DNA from: Ceratothoa steindachneri
Lineage: Eukaryota > Arthropoda > Malacostraca > Isopoda > Cymothoidae
Length of the DNA stretch: 64,000 nt
Reading direction: 5' to 3'
NCBI GenBank assembly: GCA_963969495.1
Contig: OZ018321.1
Coordinates: 107,646,557-107,710,556 of the forward strand
Position numbers and translations under genes: made by a program. Of the stretch, positions 11,313 through 20,851 are shown piece by piece. Every line of letters begins with the position of its first letter. The stretch's first letter is position 1. The notes under the pieces were generated by a model. The model did not search any database, had not been told where the DNA came from, and was given only the letters and a program-made list of their open reading frames with translations.

Positions 11313-12894
11313 GGTAACACTTGAGTTTTGGGGCGCACGATAGGTGGCACTGTTTATAGGCTACAATTTTGGGCTACAATATATGTCTTATGACGTCGGA
11401 TGGTAGCGTCAGATATGAACAATTATGGCATTATATTTTTTTTGTATATGAGTATATACTGGGGGGTCTGGGTAATACTTCAGATTCGAGGCGCACGGTA
11501 GATGGCGTTGTTAGTCGGCTACAATTTTGGGCTACAGCATATCTCTTATGACGTCAGACGGTAGCGTCAGATGTGACAATCACTGCATTATATATTTTTG
11601 TTGTTTTTGGGATTTGTAACTTTTAGTCTATTATTTACTAAATATCTGCGCTCTGCTCGTTTATAGTTTTTGTCTAAGTTAGGTAAGGTTTCTTGAGGTC
11701 TTTTATTGTTTTTTGTTTTGTTTTTGTATTTTTTGTTTACTGCGAACGATAACAGCTTCTTACTGGCAACATCGTATCTTATAAATAGGACCCATTTTGC
11801 AAATGTTTTTCTTTCGTTATTGTGTTTTCGTGCTCTCCATGTGCTTCCTTGTTATTCAAATTCAGATTTACTTTGTATAATCGCGAAAAACTTTTAGATT
11901 ATCTAGAGGCACATAAATTAATCAAGAAACCTATAAAAGTAAGAATTGTTTGTTATTAGGTTAGGTTTTTCTGTCAGTAAAAAGCTGTTGGGGAGAACCT
12001 TCCCCCCCCAGTAAATTCAAGGGGACTGCTCGTGGGGGAGATATCACTGCAGGGGAACCACCCTACGATGATCCTGAGTTTCAATCAATTGAGGGGGGTC
12101 TGGGGGGTGCAGCCCCCCAGTATATACTCATATACAAAAAAATATTACACCGATATTGTTCACAGCTGACGCTACCGTCTGACGTCATAAGAGATATGCT
12201 GTAGCCCAAAATTGTAGCTTGACTAACAGCGCCATCTACCGTGCGCCCCGAATCTGAAGTGTTACCGGGGGCTGCACCCCCCAGACCCCCCCAATTGATT
12301 AAAACTCAGGATCATCGCAGGGTAGTCCCCCCGCAGTGATATCTCCCCATGAGCAGTCCTTTTAAATTTACTGTTTTTTTTTCTCCCCAACAGCTTTTTA
12401 CTGGCACAAAAACCTAACCTAATAACAAACAATTCTTACCTTTATAGGTTTCTTGATTAGTTTATGCTCCTCTAGATAATCCAAAAGTTTTTTGCGATTA
12501 TACAAAGTAAAGCCGAATTCGAATAACAAAGAAGCACATGCAGAGCATGAAAACACCATAACGAAACAAAAACATTTGCAAAACGGGTCCTATTTATAAG
12601 CTATGACATTGCCAGTAAGAAGCTGTTATCGTTTGCAACAAACAAAAAATATGAAAACAAAACAAAAAACAATAAAAGACATCAAGAAACCTTACCTAAC
12701 TTAGAAAAAACTATAAACAAGCAAAGGCACAGATATTTAGTAAATAATACAGGCTAAAAGTTACAAATCCCAAAACAAAAAAAATATAACGCCATGATTG
12801 GTCACATCTGAAGCTACCGTCTGACGTCATAAGAGATATATTGTAGCCTACTAACAGCACCACCTACCGTGCGCCCCGAATCTGAAGTATTACC
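11313..12894 (+). mobile_element. Copy B, nested in copy A
   Basis: Same family and orientation as copy A. Its own sequence is 11,313-11,470 plus 12,267-12,894, about 786 bases. Flanks are AAAAAACC at 11,305-11,312 and AAAAAATC at 12,895-12,902, an 8-bp target duplication with one mismatch. Removing B rejoins copy A's interior (GAAAAC, A-run, TCAAGAAACC), which matches the same interval in copies B and C. It is non-autonomous. Confidence 0.85.
11471..12266 (-). mobile_element. Copy C, innermost element, inverted within copy B
   Basis: Complete 796-base element with ends GGTAATACTTCAGATTCG at 11,471 and the complement ending at 12,266. Its terminal repeats are the best preserved of the family, with near identity over more than 100 bases. 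Its interior runs opposite to A and B. The flanks GGGGTCTG (11,463-11,470) and GGGGCTG (12,267-12,273) look like a target duplication that lost one base. Being innermost, it is the latest insertion of the three. Confidence 0.88.
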
Positions 12895-13116
12895 AAAAAA
12901 TCAAGAAACCTTACCTAACTTTTAAAAAACTATAAACGAGCAGAGGCGCAGATATTTAGTAAATAATACAGACTAAAAGTTACAAATCCCCAAAACAACA
13001 AAAAAATTTAACCCTGTGATTGGTCACATCTGAAGCTCCCGTCTGATGTCATAAGAAATATATTGTAGCCTACTAACAGCTCCACCTACCGTGCGTCCCT
13101 AATCTGAATTATTACC

Positions 13117-13587
13117 CTTACTTTATTGCAGTGGGTATACTTATGAAATAGTGATGAGGAAAGCCTATTTTGTTCACAATAGTGAATAGCGACCTCGCTG
13201 CAGAAACTAAACCAATCAATCAAAGTTTTTGGTGTAACCTTGACTTTATAGGACAGAACTTCTAATGTCAATTGATTGACTAGAAACCAGTAAATAATTT
13301 TCAGAATAGTTTAGTTTCTACAGAGATCTGAGCGTTTTGGAAAAATGTGCCATTCAATGCTGATTTTTAAAAAAATGTCACTCACTTGAGTCACGTTTAG
13401 TTTTAGAAGATCTAAATTCAAAATGCTGGGTAATATCTAATGCCTGGCCACAAACCTCGCAATCAATTTTAATTTTAAGTAAATTATGAAAGTCCAAAAA
13501 GGTTAAAAATTTATCTTGATTCGAAAATAGAGTTAATAGTTCGCCAATCGACGATAGACACTGTTGACAAATGGATTCCATTTTCAA
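13117..13587 (-). pseudogene. Probable Merlin (IS1016/ISXO2-like) transposase relic
   Basis: The minus-strand frame from 13,587 shows a CEVCG zinc-type motif around 13,460. A frameshift near 13,378 leads to sequence resembling the IS1016/ISXO2-like fold, ending in TLEVLSYKVKVTPKTLIDWF and FCSEVAIHY, a helix-turn-helix followed by the W..F/FCREV-type box that precedes the DDE core of Merlin transposases. One TAA lies in between. The catalytic part is missing: the sequence stops at copy A's right end. The family call rests on motif memory and is moderate. The neighbouring nested elements show 8-bp target duplications, which Merlin also makes. Confidence 0.45.
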
Positions 13588-13919
13588 ACCGTAAAAGGCA
13601 TCTTTACTCCACTCAAATGACTAAAAAAAAAAGTAGTTCCTTTAAACGATCTAACTAAGTATATTTAAATGTATAAAAATGATAGTAAAAATAGAAAAAT
13701 GGAGAAAAATATATTGACAAATAAAAATGACTCCAAATGCGGATAATAAAAAGATATTAAGTGAAAAGCAAAAGAAAAATTTATTTCAGTCATTTCTGAT
13801 GTCAGACCCCACCCCCGCCCCCACCCCTTTATAATTTGCAAAACGATTAAAGGCGCTGAAATGATTTGGTTAAATCATTCACTTTGATAAATGTTAGAAC
13901 ATTATTCTATAAACAATTA
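13588..13919. other. Unassigned AT-rich stretch
   Basis: A-rich sequence and a short C-run (13,807-13,829). No element end is identified. Confidence 0.5.
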
Positions 13920-14045
13920 GGATTATATACTGGGGGGCTGTACCCCCCAGCCCCATCCCCAATTGATTTAAACTCAGGATCATCGTAGGGTGGTCTCCCC
14001 ATTGTGTTTACCCCCACACAAGCCGTCCCCTTAAATTTACTCCAA
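13920..14045 (+). mobile_element. Internal fragment of the GGTAAC terminal-repeat family
   Basis: Matches the interior of copies A to C next to the left terminal repeat: ATATACTGGGGGGCTG, then CAATTGATTTAAACTCAGG, GGATCATCGTAGGGTGG and CCTTAAATTTACT. No termini are present. Same orientation as copy A. Confidence 0.75.
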
Positions 14046-14159
14046 AAACATGAAACATTTTGGAACACAGACAAAATAGTACCCTCCCATCGTTTGAGCC
14101 ACCAATCTACATATTCACCTGCTTTTCTATCCATATAAGTTCTGGTTGCTTAGTGCAAT

Positions 14160-15970
14160 TTTCTCCTTTTATGGATCCTTAGTCAAGTGGCCGTGTATAT
14201 CTTGAGGTCCCTACCTGCTACAAGGGTTGAAAGTCTTGCTGACTGAGGGAAGTATTAGGTACAGGATGTGCTGGGCTGTTGACTCTGCTCACCTTCCAGT
14301 ATACATATAATGGGACTACACCATCCTTTATGGTTACAGCTCAAAGACAAATGCCTGAATGCCATCTTAGCCTAAACCCATGGGCTGAGTACGGTATGTG
14401 TAAGTGATCACATTCTGGTATTTTCTCATCCTATAAAGAGTTTTCTCAACCTTCTTTTTACTTACCATGGCTACAATAGAGAGGAATAGTGGGGGACTGG
14501 AGATGCATGGAGATTTGCCACCAAGCACAGCCTCATCCTCCCTATTTTGATGGGTGAAATCTGAAGGGGTACCCTTGTCACCATCTCTATGCGACCAAGG
14601 GACTTCCTCTTTGCCATATTTGGAGCCAGCTTCAGGCAACTCCATCTCTGAAAAGGTGCACCCTCCCCTGTGCTTTCTCAGAGGCCCCTCCAAACTTCTT
14701 TAAGGGAGAGATTGCTTCTTCCTCTCCTTTTTTGAATGGTTTAAGGTTTTTTCCTTACCCCCTTCTTTGGAGCCACTACTGGCAGTCCCCCCTTTCATAT
14801 CACAGGGAGCTTCCAAGTGAATCGACAGGCAGCCTATAATCAATTGTTCCCACTGGGGCTTGACTGGCTATCACCTTTAGAGGGGCATTGGATAGCAGGA
14901 CCCATTGGGCCATGACTCCTTGGGTCCTACAGGCATGCATATGCAGCTTGCAGGGGGTTGGCATGCCTGCCCCCCATCTCTTTCCTGATGGAAATCAGTT
15001 TGCCAGACAGAGATGACACAAGTGAAGGTACTTCAAATGGAATCTATGATGCCTTGAGGTTGGATGGCCATGTGGAGGTCCCCTTTTGAGCTGGACATGA
15101 TCCCAGAGGTGACCCAACCCTGAGTGGCAGGATCTTCCATGAGAACAAGCTTTGGTTTGTGCCAATCACTGAAACTGAATCCACCCCTATGCAAGCTTCT
15201 CTGGCTCTCAAAGATTCACAAGGAGAGGAGGGACCTCCTCTCCAGACAGACCCCCCTTTGACAGCTTAGACCTCCATATCAGAGAAGGATCTTGCTGAGG
15301 CTAGTCTGTCTAGCCTAGAGGCTCCTTCCAGGCTGGGTGAGTAGCGGGTTCATTCCCCACTCTCCTCTCTTAAAAAGAAAAGTAAGAAGAAGAAAAGATC
15401 TAGGAATTGACTGGTCTGCTGTCGTTTCAGCAGGTGACCAGGCAAAAACCGACATGTCCAGCCCTTAGGTGCCTTCAGACTGGGAGGCCTAAATGAATAC
15501 CAAAGTCTCAAGTGTGCTGAGCAGAGCCTCAATTATGTTAGGGCCCCTCATTCAGAGTCTACCTGGTATTTTTGAACCCGCTGGCTTCAAACGCTTTCTA
15601 TTTATTGATTCTACACATGGCAGTATGTTGGCCAAAGGCAACATGATCCATTGGAGGAGATCATTAGCTTGGTTGATTGGTAGAGAGCAAAAGGTGACCC
15701 ATTTCTCAGATGGGAGACTTCTATTGAATGCGTTGAACACTTCTGAGGTGGCCATGATTAGTGCCCTTTGGATACTTAATGGCTTGCCGTTGAGTGTGAT
15801 GCCACACACTCCCATGAGCTTTATGAAAGGAGTGGTTATCCTAGGTAACTCATGGACTACTCCATAGAAAACATCATTTTAGAGCTGGCTGACATGGGGT
15901 GGTCAAGGTTGAACATGTGATGAAAAATCATGGAGAAGTCTCTAGATCTACCCCTAGACTCTGTTCATAT
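14160..15970 (+). pseudogene. LINE-beta relic 1: 5' module and gag N-terminal half, CpG-depleted
   Basis: Decayed 5' part of an I-type LINE related to LINE-alpha. The 5' module at 14,165-14,500 has no counterpart in alpha but is repeated in relic 2 at 16,500-16,880. Gag homology to alpha begins near 14,620, and the best protein block lies at 15,538-15,840 (GIFEPAGFKRFLF, IGREQKVTHFSDG, FMKGVV). Many CpG sites of alpha read TpG or CpA here. Homology ends near 15,970 and no ORF2 follows. The gag protein binds element RNA; this one is dead. Confidence 0.75.
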
Positions 15971-16084
15971 CCTTCCAACCTGAGTGCAAATTATTGAAGC
16001 CCTGTCACTGGGTTGATGTGAACTCTCTGATGGGGCTTGGGAAAGTTATTGGTCCTCTTCCCCCTCACTCCCTCTGAGCACTAC

Positions 16085-16275
16085 TTTATCTTTATTATTT
16101 ATATTATTAGTTTTTATTATCACTTTTAATTATTATTTATTAATATTATTTTATTATTATTTAGTATTAATTTTATTATTTATCATTTTATGTATAATTA
16201 TATATTATTATTATTGGATATTATAATTGTGCAAAATTATTATTAGATTATTTATTTTTTATTATTATTATTATG
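16085..16275. repeat. TTA/ATT-rich low-complexity tract
   Basis: Imperfect TTATTA and TATTAT runs separate the two LINE-beta relics. Nothing identifiable lies in 16,276-16,490. Confidence 0.85.
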
Positions 16276-16489
16276 GCTATCCCCTCAACCTTTTCTACCT
16301 GCAATTTGTATCAGGAGGACTGTTTCCTCCTGCACAGAGTTTGGTCCAGTAGCCATGGTGCCTTGATAGACTGCATGGCATTCTGGAATCACTTGCACCA
16401 GGAATAGCTGATCACCCAACCTACTTATTAGTAGACCTGCCTATCTTTACTCCCAAAATTGCTCTTCTATTCACCAAGCTTCTGGCTAC

Positions 16490-17760
16490 CCAGCCCACAC
16501 TCATCCTCTTATGGGTCCTTAGTTAAGTGTCAATATATACCTTGAGGTCACTACCTGTTGTGAGGGGCGAAAGCCCACTGTATAAAGCAATTATTAGGCA
16601 TGGGATATGCTGGGCTGTCAAATCTGCTAAGCTTCTTCCAGTACATATATAAGGTAGCTACACCGATACCATCCTTTATGGTTAAAGTTACAGGACAATT
16701 TTGCTAAAATGGGGGTCAAAGACCATCTTAGCAAAACCTATGGACCGAGTATCTGTAAATGATCACATTCTAGAATTTTCTGATCCTATGCAAACTTTTC
16801 TCTTGACTTCTCATAGCATTGCAAGGTCATATTATTGACTTTTCATACATTTTTGTCGACTATCATGGCTACAACAGAGGGAAATAGTGGATGACCGTGG
16901 ACTTATGAGATCTGCCCACAAGCGTGGCCTCTCCCTACCTAGGTGTTTGGGAGGACAATGGAAATCAAGACACCACTTCAATTGGTAGATGGGCTCCCCT
17001 CTCACCACTATGCCATCATTCAAACCACTCTTGGGCAGCTTCCCCTCAGAAACGTAGGTGGCCCCTCCAAACTCCTACCAGAGTGGAGGTTTAGTCCTCT
17101 CCTAAGTCTAGAGATGCAGTAGCTTTTCCCTCACCCCTTTCTGTAAAGTCGACCATGGATGACCATCTCTGCACCAGCGGCAGTCCCCCCCCTTTCCTTT
17201 CACAGGAAACTACCAAGAAAGCAGGCAGGGGGCCCAAAATTGACCACTCCCAGTGGGAGTGACTCGATAGAGCTAACCCCTGCAGTCATATATCCTCAGT
17301 TTGCATGAAGTCCCTCCCCCCCTTTCTTCACTAATGGAGGTTGTCCCACTGGGACAAGATATAAATAAAGAGACTTCATTTTGGATTTGTGATACCTTTG
17401 TGGTGGTGTGGCCACATGGAAGCCTCCCTGAGTTGGACATTGTCCCAGAGGTGACCCAGCCCCTGATGGCAGGACAGTACTAAAGGAGCCTCGGCTCCTA
17501 CACCCCCAGCCAAGGCTGGCCACTCCACTGAAGGTTTTGAGGCAGAGAGAGGAAAAGACTTGCATTGCAAGCCCAACCTCCCCCGCTTAGTCCTTGAAGG
17601 CACATACGCCTGGAGTTCTGCCTCCAGGAAGAGTATGGTAATTCTCATGAGGTTCTCCTCTTTGAAGAGGGCCACTGCAGCTCCTTCAAGCTAGTTCTGG
17701 AAGGCATATTCCTTCAATAGAATTGCCACAGACTCCTGTCCAACTGAAAACATCCCTCCA
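16490..17760 (+). pseudogene. LINE-beta relic 2: 5' module, gag ends and ORF1/ORF2 junction
   Basis: Begins with the same 5' module as relic 1 (GGTCCTTAGTTAAGTG, ATGCTGGGCTGTC, CATCCTTTATGGTTA). It passes through gag N-terminal sequence with the CAGCGGCAGTCCCC block near 17,180, then jumps to the gag C-terminus. It ends with GGCATATTCCTTCAATAGAATTG-type sequence at about 17,705-17,730, the start of the endonuclease. The central gag, including the zinc knuckles, is deleted. The remains are C/T-rich and CpG-poor like relic 1. Confidence 0.7.
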
Positions 17761-17929
17761 CTGTGACTTTACTCATTTCACACTACCCTTTTCTTCCTAT
17801 CCTTCAACTTTTCAGCTATCCAATTTAAAATACTCCCTATATCCTAAGCTTTTTTAAGGGGACCGTTTCAGTCAATTTTCACCCCAAATTAGAAATTTCA
17901 GTATATTCAGCTGATCACATTTTCTGAAG

Positions 17930-18145
17930 AAGCAATGTTTCCTCTATATGTAGTTAAACTCTCACACTTTCTAGATATTCCAACATCCCATTTTTAACTC
18001 TTTTTCTCTAAAATTTTGCAGACTATAGAAGTTAAGCTTACTTGTCTCATTTTATTTGGATCCTTTTTACTTCTCTTCTTTAAAATAAGCACTACATTCG
18101 CTCTTTTCCAGTCATCAGGTATTTTTCCACACATTATTATCTAAC
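17930..18145 (-). pseudogene. CR1-like RT scrap, minus strand
   Basis: Read leftwards it gives GKIPDDWKRANVVLILKK and QVSLTSIVCKILEK, the first RT blocks of CR1/L2-type LINEs, then stops appear. It lies head to head with the plus-strand relic at 18,160. Confidence 0.6.
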
Positions 18146-18159
18146 ATATATCTTCTCAA

Positions 18160-19400
18160 GAGCTACTTCAAAGTAAAGAGGACCCAAATAACTTTAGATC
18201 TGCAAGCTTAGATATATTTTTTAAATTCTTGAAGGTAGTTAAGAAGGTTATTTCTGAACATCTAGAAAGAGGTAATTTAATAATGTTGCTCAGCATTGGT
18301 TTAGAAGTGGTAGATCATGTTTACCAAACTTACTGGAATTTATGGATTATATAACTGAACAATTAGATAAGGGAGAGAATGCTGATGTAATTTACTGAAA
18401 TTTTAGCAAAGCTTTTGATAAAATTACACAGAAGAGACGAGTTCACAAATTCAAAATGCATGGGGGATGTGGGAGAGTTTTGAATTGGATAGCTGAATGG
18501 CTGAAAGAGGAGAAACAGAGTGGTACTGAATGAGGTGAGGTCACAGTGGAGGGACATTATTAGTGGAGTACCTTAGGGATCAGTTCTAGGCCATTTATTA
18601 TTCCTAGTTCATATAAATGATCTTTTTTGAAGGTGTAAATAGTAGTGTCTATTTATGATGATGACACAAAGTTGGGAACTTTACTGAAGGAAGTTGAGGC
18701 TAACTTTAAAGTGCAGAGCGAATTAAATAAGTTATTAGTTTGACCACAAAAGTGACAGATGAATTTCAACCTTAAAAAATGTAGTTATTTACATGGGAAG
18801 AGATGATAAAGACTGTAGCTATAAAATGGAGTAGTAGTAGATAGGTCTGAGGTTTTCTAATGTGTGTATTGAGGCAAAAAATAGAGCAAATAGTGTTGGG
18901 CTTCATTTAGAGGAATGTTAGTTACAAAATTAAGGTGGTTATCCTTAAATTATATAACTCATATGTCAGGTCACACTTATACTGTATACAAGTATGGTCA
19001 CCACATTTTAGACATGATACAAACATGCTAGATTCGGTACAAAGGAAGGCAACAAGAATAATACCTTCCCTGAAGCACCTTGAATATGTAGATAGACTGA
19101 GGACACTAAATGTTCTCATTTGAAAGGTGATTGTTTGAGCTTTTGGAATTTTTGTTCTGGGATAGATAGGTAAGTTGGATTTTAGGAAGTCATTTTAGTT
19201 GGAAGGTAATAATAGTACTAAGGGCCACCACTGAAAATTAAAAAACAGATACACATATATGTTAGTAGTGAGAAAATATTTTTGCACCAAGAGTGGTTGA
19301 TTACTGGAATAGTTTACCACAGGACACAATAAGCAGTCAAGATTTAATGTTTTCAAGCATAGGTTAGATGAGTATATGAGGGTAGATTATCGTGGTTTTT
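18160..19400 (+). pseudogene. CR1-like LINE relic, plus strand, RT to C-terminus
   Basis: Recognisable blocks in order: SKEDPNNFRSASL near 18,175, VISEHLERGNLI near 18,250, a FSKAFDK box near 18,405, GDIISGVP-GSVLGHLLFL near 18,560 with an in-frame stop, DDDTKLGTLLKE near 18,660 (the catalytic aspartates) and VQRKATRIIPSLKHLE near 19,040. The usual ...TGIVYH tail occurs near 19,300. Stops and frameshifts are dense, so this is an ancient copy. It begins within the same RT block that ends the minus-strand scrap. Confidence 0.65.
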
Positions 19401-19472
19401 AAATTGTATTTGGGCAAATTACATATTATAATATCAATTTGAGTATATATTATATTATTGATATGTTTATTT

Positions 19473-19833
19473 CATGATTTAGTTTTAACAAGCCATGCTG
19501 GTGATGCCTTCTTATCCCTTAAAGTACCATGCTAAGAAAATGGAGGAGCCTGTCAGCACTGGAGAAAATGTTTAAAAAAATCAATGTCCTCATTTCAAAA
19601 GACCCATCTGTAAATGGCTTGATAAAGGCAATCTAAATAAAACTAAATGGGAAAGAAAATACATCTGCCTCAAGAAAAACTACTGTTAGGAATTCAATGG
19701 AGTTTTCCATATACCTAAAACCATAAGAGGACCATTTGGTCAGAGCAGTGGTTGTATGCTCAGGAATTTTTGGTCTGAGTGGTGCTTAAAGAGTTAAGCA
19801 GTATCTGCATGATTTAGTTTTTGACAAGCCATG
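19473..19833. repeat. 25-bp direct repeats bracketing a 310-bp segment
   Basis: CATGATTTAG followed by TTTTAACAAGCCATG at 19,473-19,497 recurs as CATGATTTAG followed by TTTTTGACAAGCCATG at 19,808-19,833. The enclosed segment is A-rich and unassigned. The second repeat lies 29 bases before the LINE-alpha fragment alpha5. Confidence 0.6.
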
Positions 19834-19862
19834 ATAGGCCCTGTGGCTTTTATTAAGCCCAT

Positions 19863-20345
19863 GAAGGCGACAGCGCCTTCCCGTGAGGGTCTTCAATTCG
19901 AGGAGGGCCCCCGCGTCTCCGAGCTAGGCCTGGAGGGCATATTGCTTCAATGGAATTGCCGTGGACTCCGGGCCAACTGGGAGGAGCTGCGGAGGCTCAT
20001 CTCGTCCCGTTCCCCGTTAGCTATCTTTTTGCAGGAGACCATGCTAGGCGCGTGCCCGCTGCCTGCCCTCCTGGGGTATAAGGGTCTTGCGACCCCACCA
20101 CCGCGGGATGGCCGGGCTGGGGGATGCGCGGTTTACACCCGGCATGATGTCTTTGTTCTTCCTTTCTCTTTAGATACCTCCTTTCAGGCAGTGGCTGTGC
20201 AGCTGCACCTGGATAGGAGGTATACTATCATTTCTGCGTACATTCCACCGTCAGCTGACTTCGACGCGGGGGACTTCCGCCGCGTTGTGGCACGGTTGCC
20301 GAGGCCCTATCTCTTGCTTGGAGATCTGAATGGCAGGCATCCTCC
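19863..20345 (+). mobile_element. LINE-alpha fragment alpha5: end of gag and endonuclease N-terminal half
   Basis: An open frame at 19,831-20,388 encodes LLQWNCRGLRANWEELRR and FLQETMLGACPL, the asparagine and glutamate motifs of the APE-type endonuclease, then LLLGDLNGRHP. The latter has the D and N residues of the next catalytic motif. Homology starts in the gag C-terminus at 19,863 and stops after GGCATCCTC at 20,344, where the 5' end of full-length alpha1 follows at once. Unlike alpha1 and alpha2 it has no stop in this part of EN. It may be the left part of the element whose right part is alpha4. Confidence 0.85.
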
Positions 20346-20851
20346 CCGTAAGGGGCGCGGCGATTTGCCATCCTGGCCGCCGTGCTGACGGGATCCAGCG
20401 CTCCGTCCAGCCCCAGCTTAGCCTCTCTTCCTTCCTTCAAAATACTTGTTTCCTCTCTTTTCACACAACCTCTCCCACAACTTTCTCTGGTCAGCCTCTA
20501 ATTTCACAAGGTAGATGCTGACCTTCCTTTCAGCCAACTGTCCCACATCGGGGCTGAGGGGGTGGGGGACAATGTTCCCTAACCCCTGAGCTCCGGTCTG
20601 GGGTGGCTGGTTTTTAACAACCTGCTTCATCCCCACCCATACCTTCCTCACATCCCTTTTCCTCTCCTCTTCACAATCTATTATTTTTTACGCCGTGTCC
20701 AAGGTGGAGCCGCAACGCCGATGGACTGCCAGGCCACCAGGCGGGAGGGGTGGTCTTAAATGGCGGCGCCGGGCTTGTAAGCACCTCTCGCAGTGCGGGC
20801 TACTGCGAGAGGTGATGCGCGATTGCGTCCCGTGTCAAAAAGAGGGTCACC

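Larger units (their letters stand above)
10787..13116 (+). mobile_element. Copy A, outermost of three nested terminal-inverted-repeat elements
   Basis: The left terminus is GGTAACACTTCAG at 10,787 and the right terminus is the complement, ending ATTACC at 13,116. Its own sequence is 10,787-11,312 plus 12,895-13,116, about 748 bases, with copy B inserted between. There is no transposase ORF. Terminal inverted repeats are about 110 bases and contain TGACGTCA, and the interior is asymmetric with C-rich and poly-T segments. The left flank is AAAAAATC; the right flank CTTACTTT does not match it, so its own target duplication is lost or one side is rearranged. Confidence 0.85.

Noticed and set aside
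13086..13271. Independent 61-codon minus ORF
   Set aside because: Its N-terminal part is the continuation of the probable Merlin transposase; its end is composed of terminal-repeat sequence of copy A.
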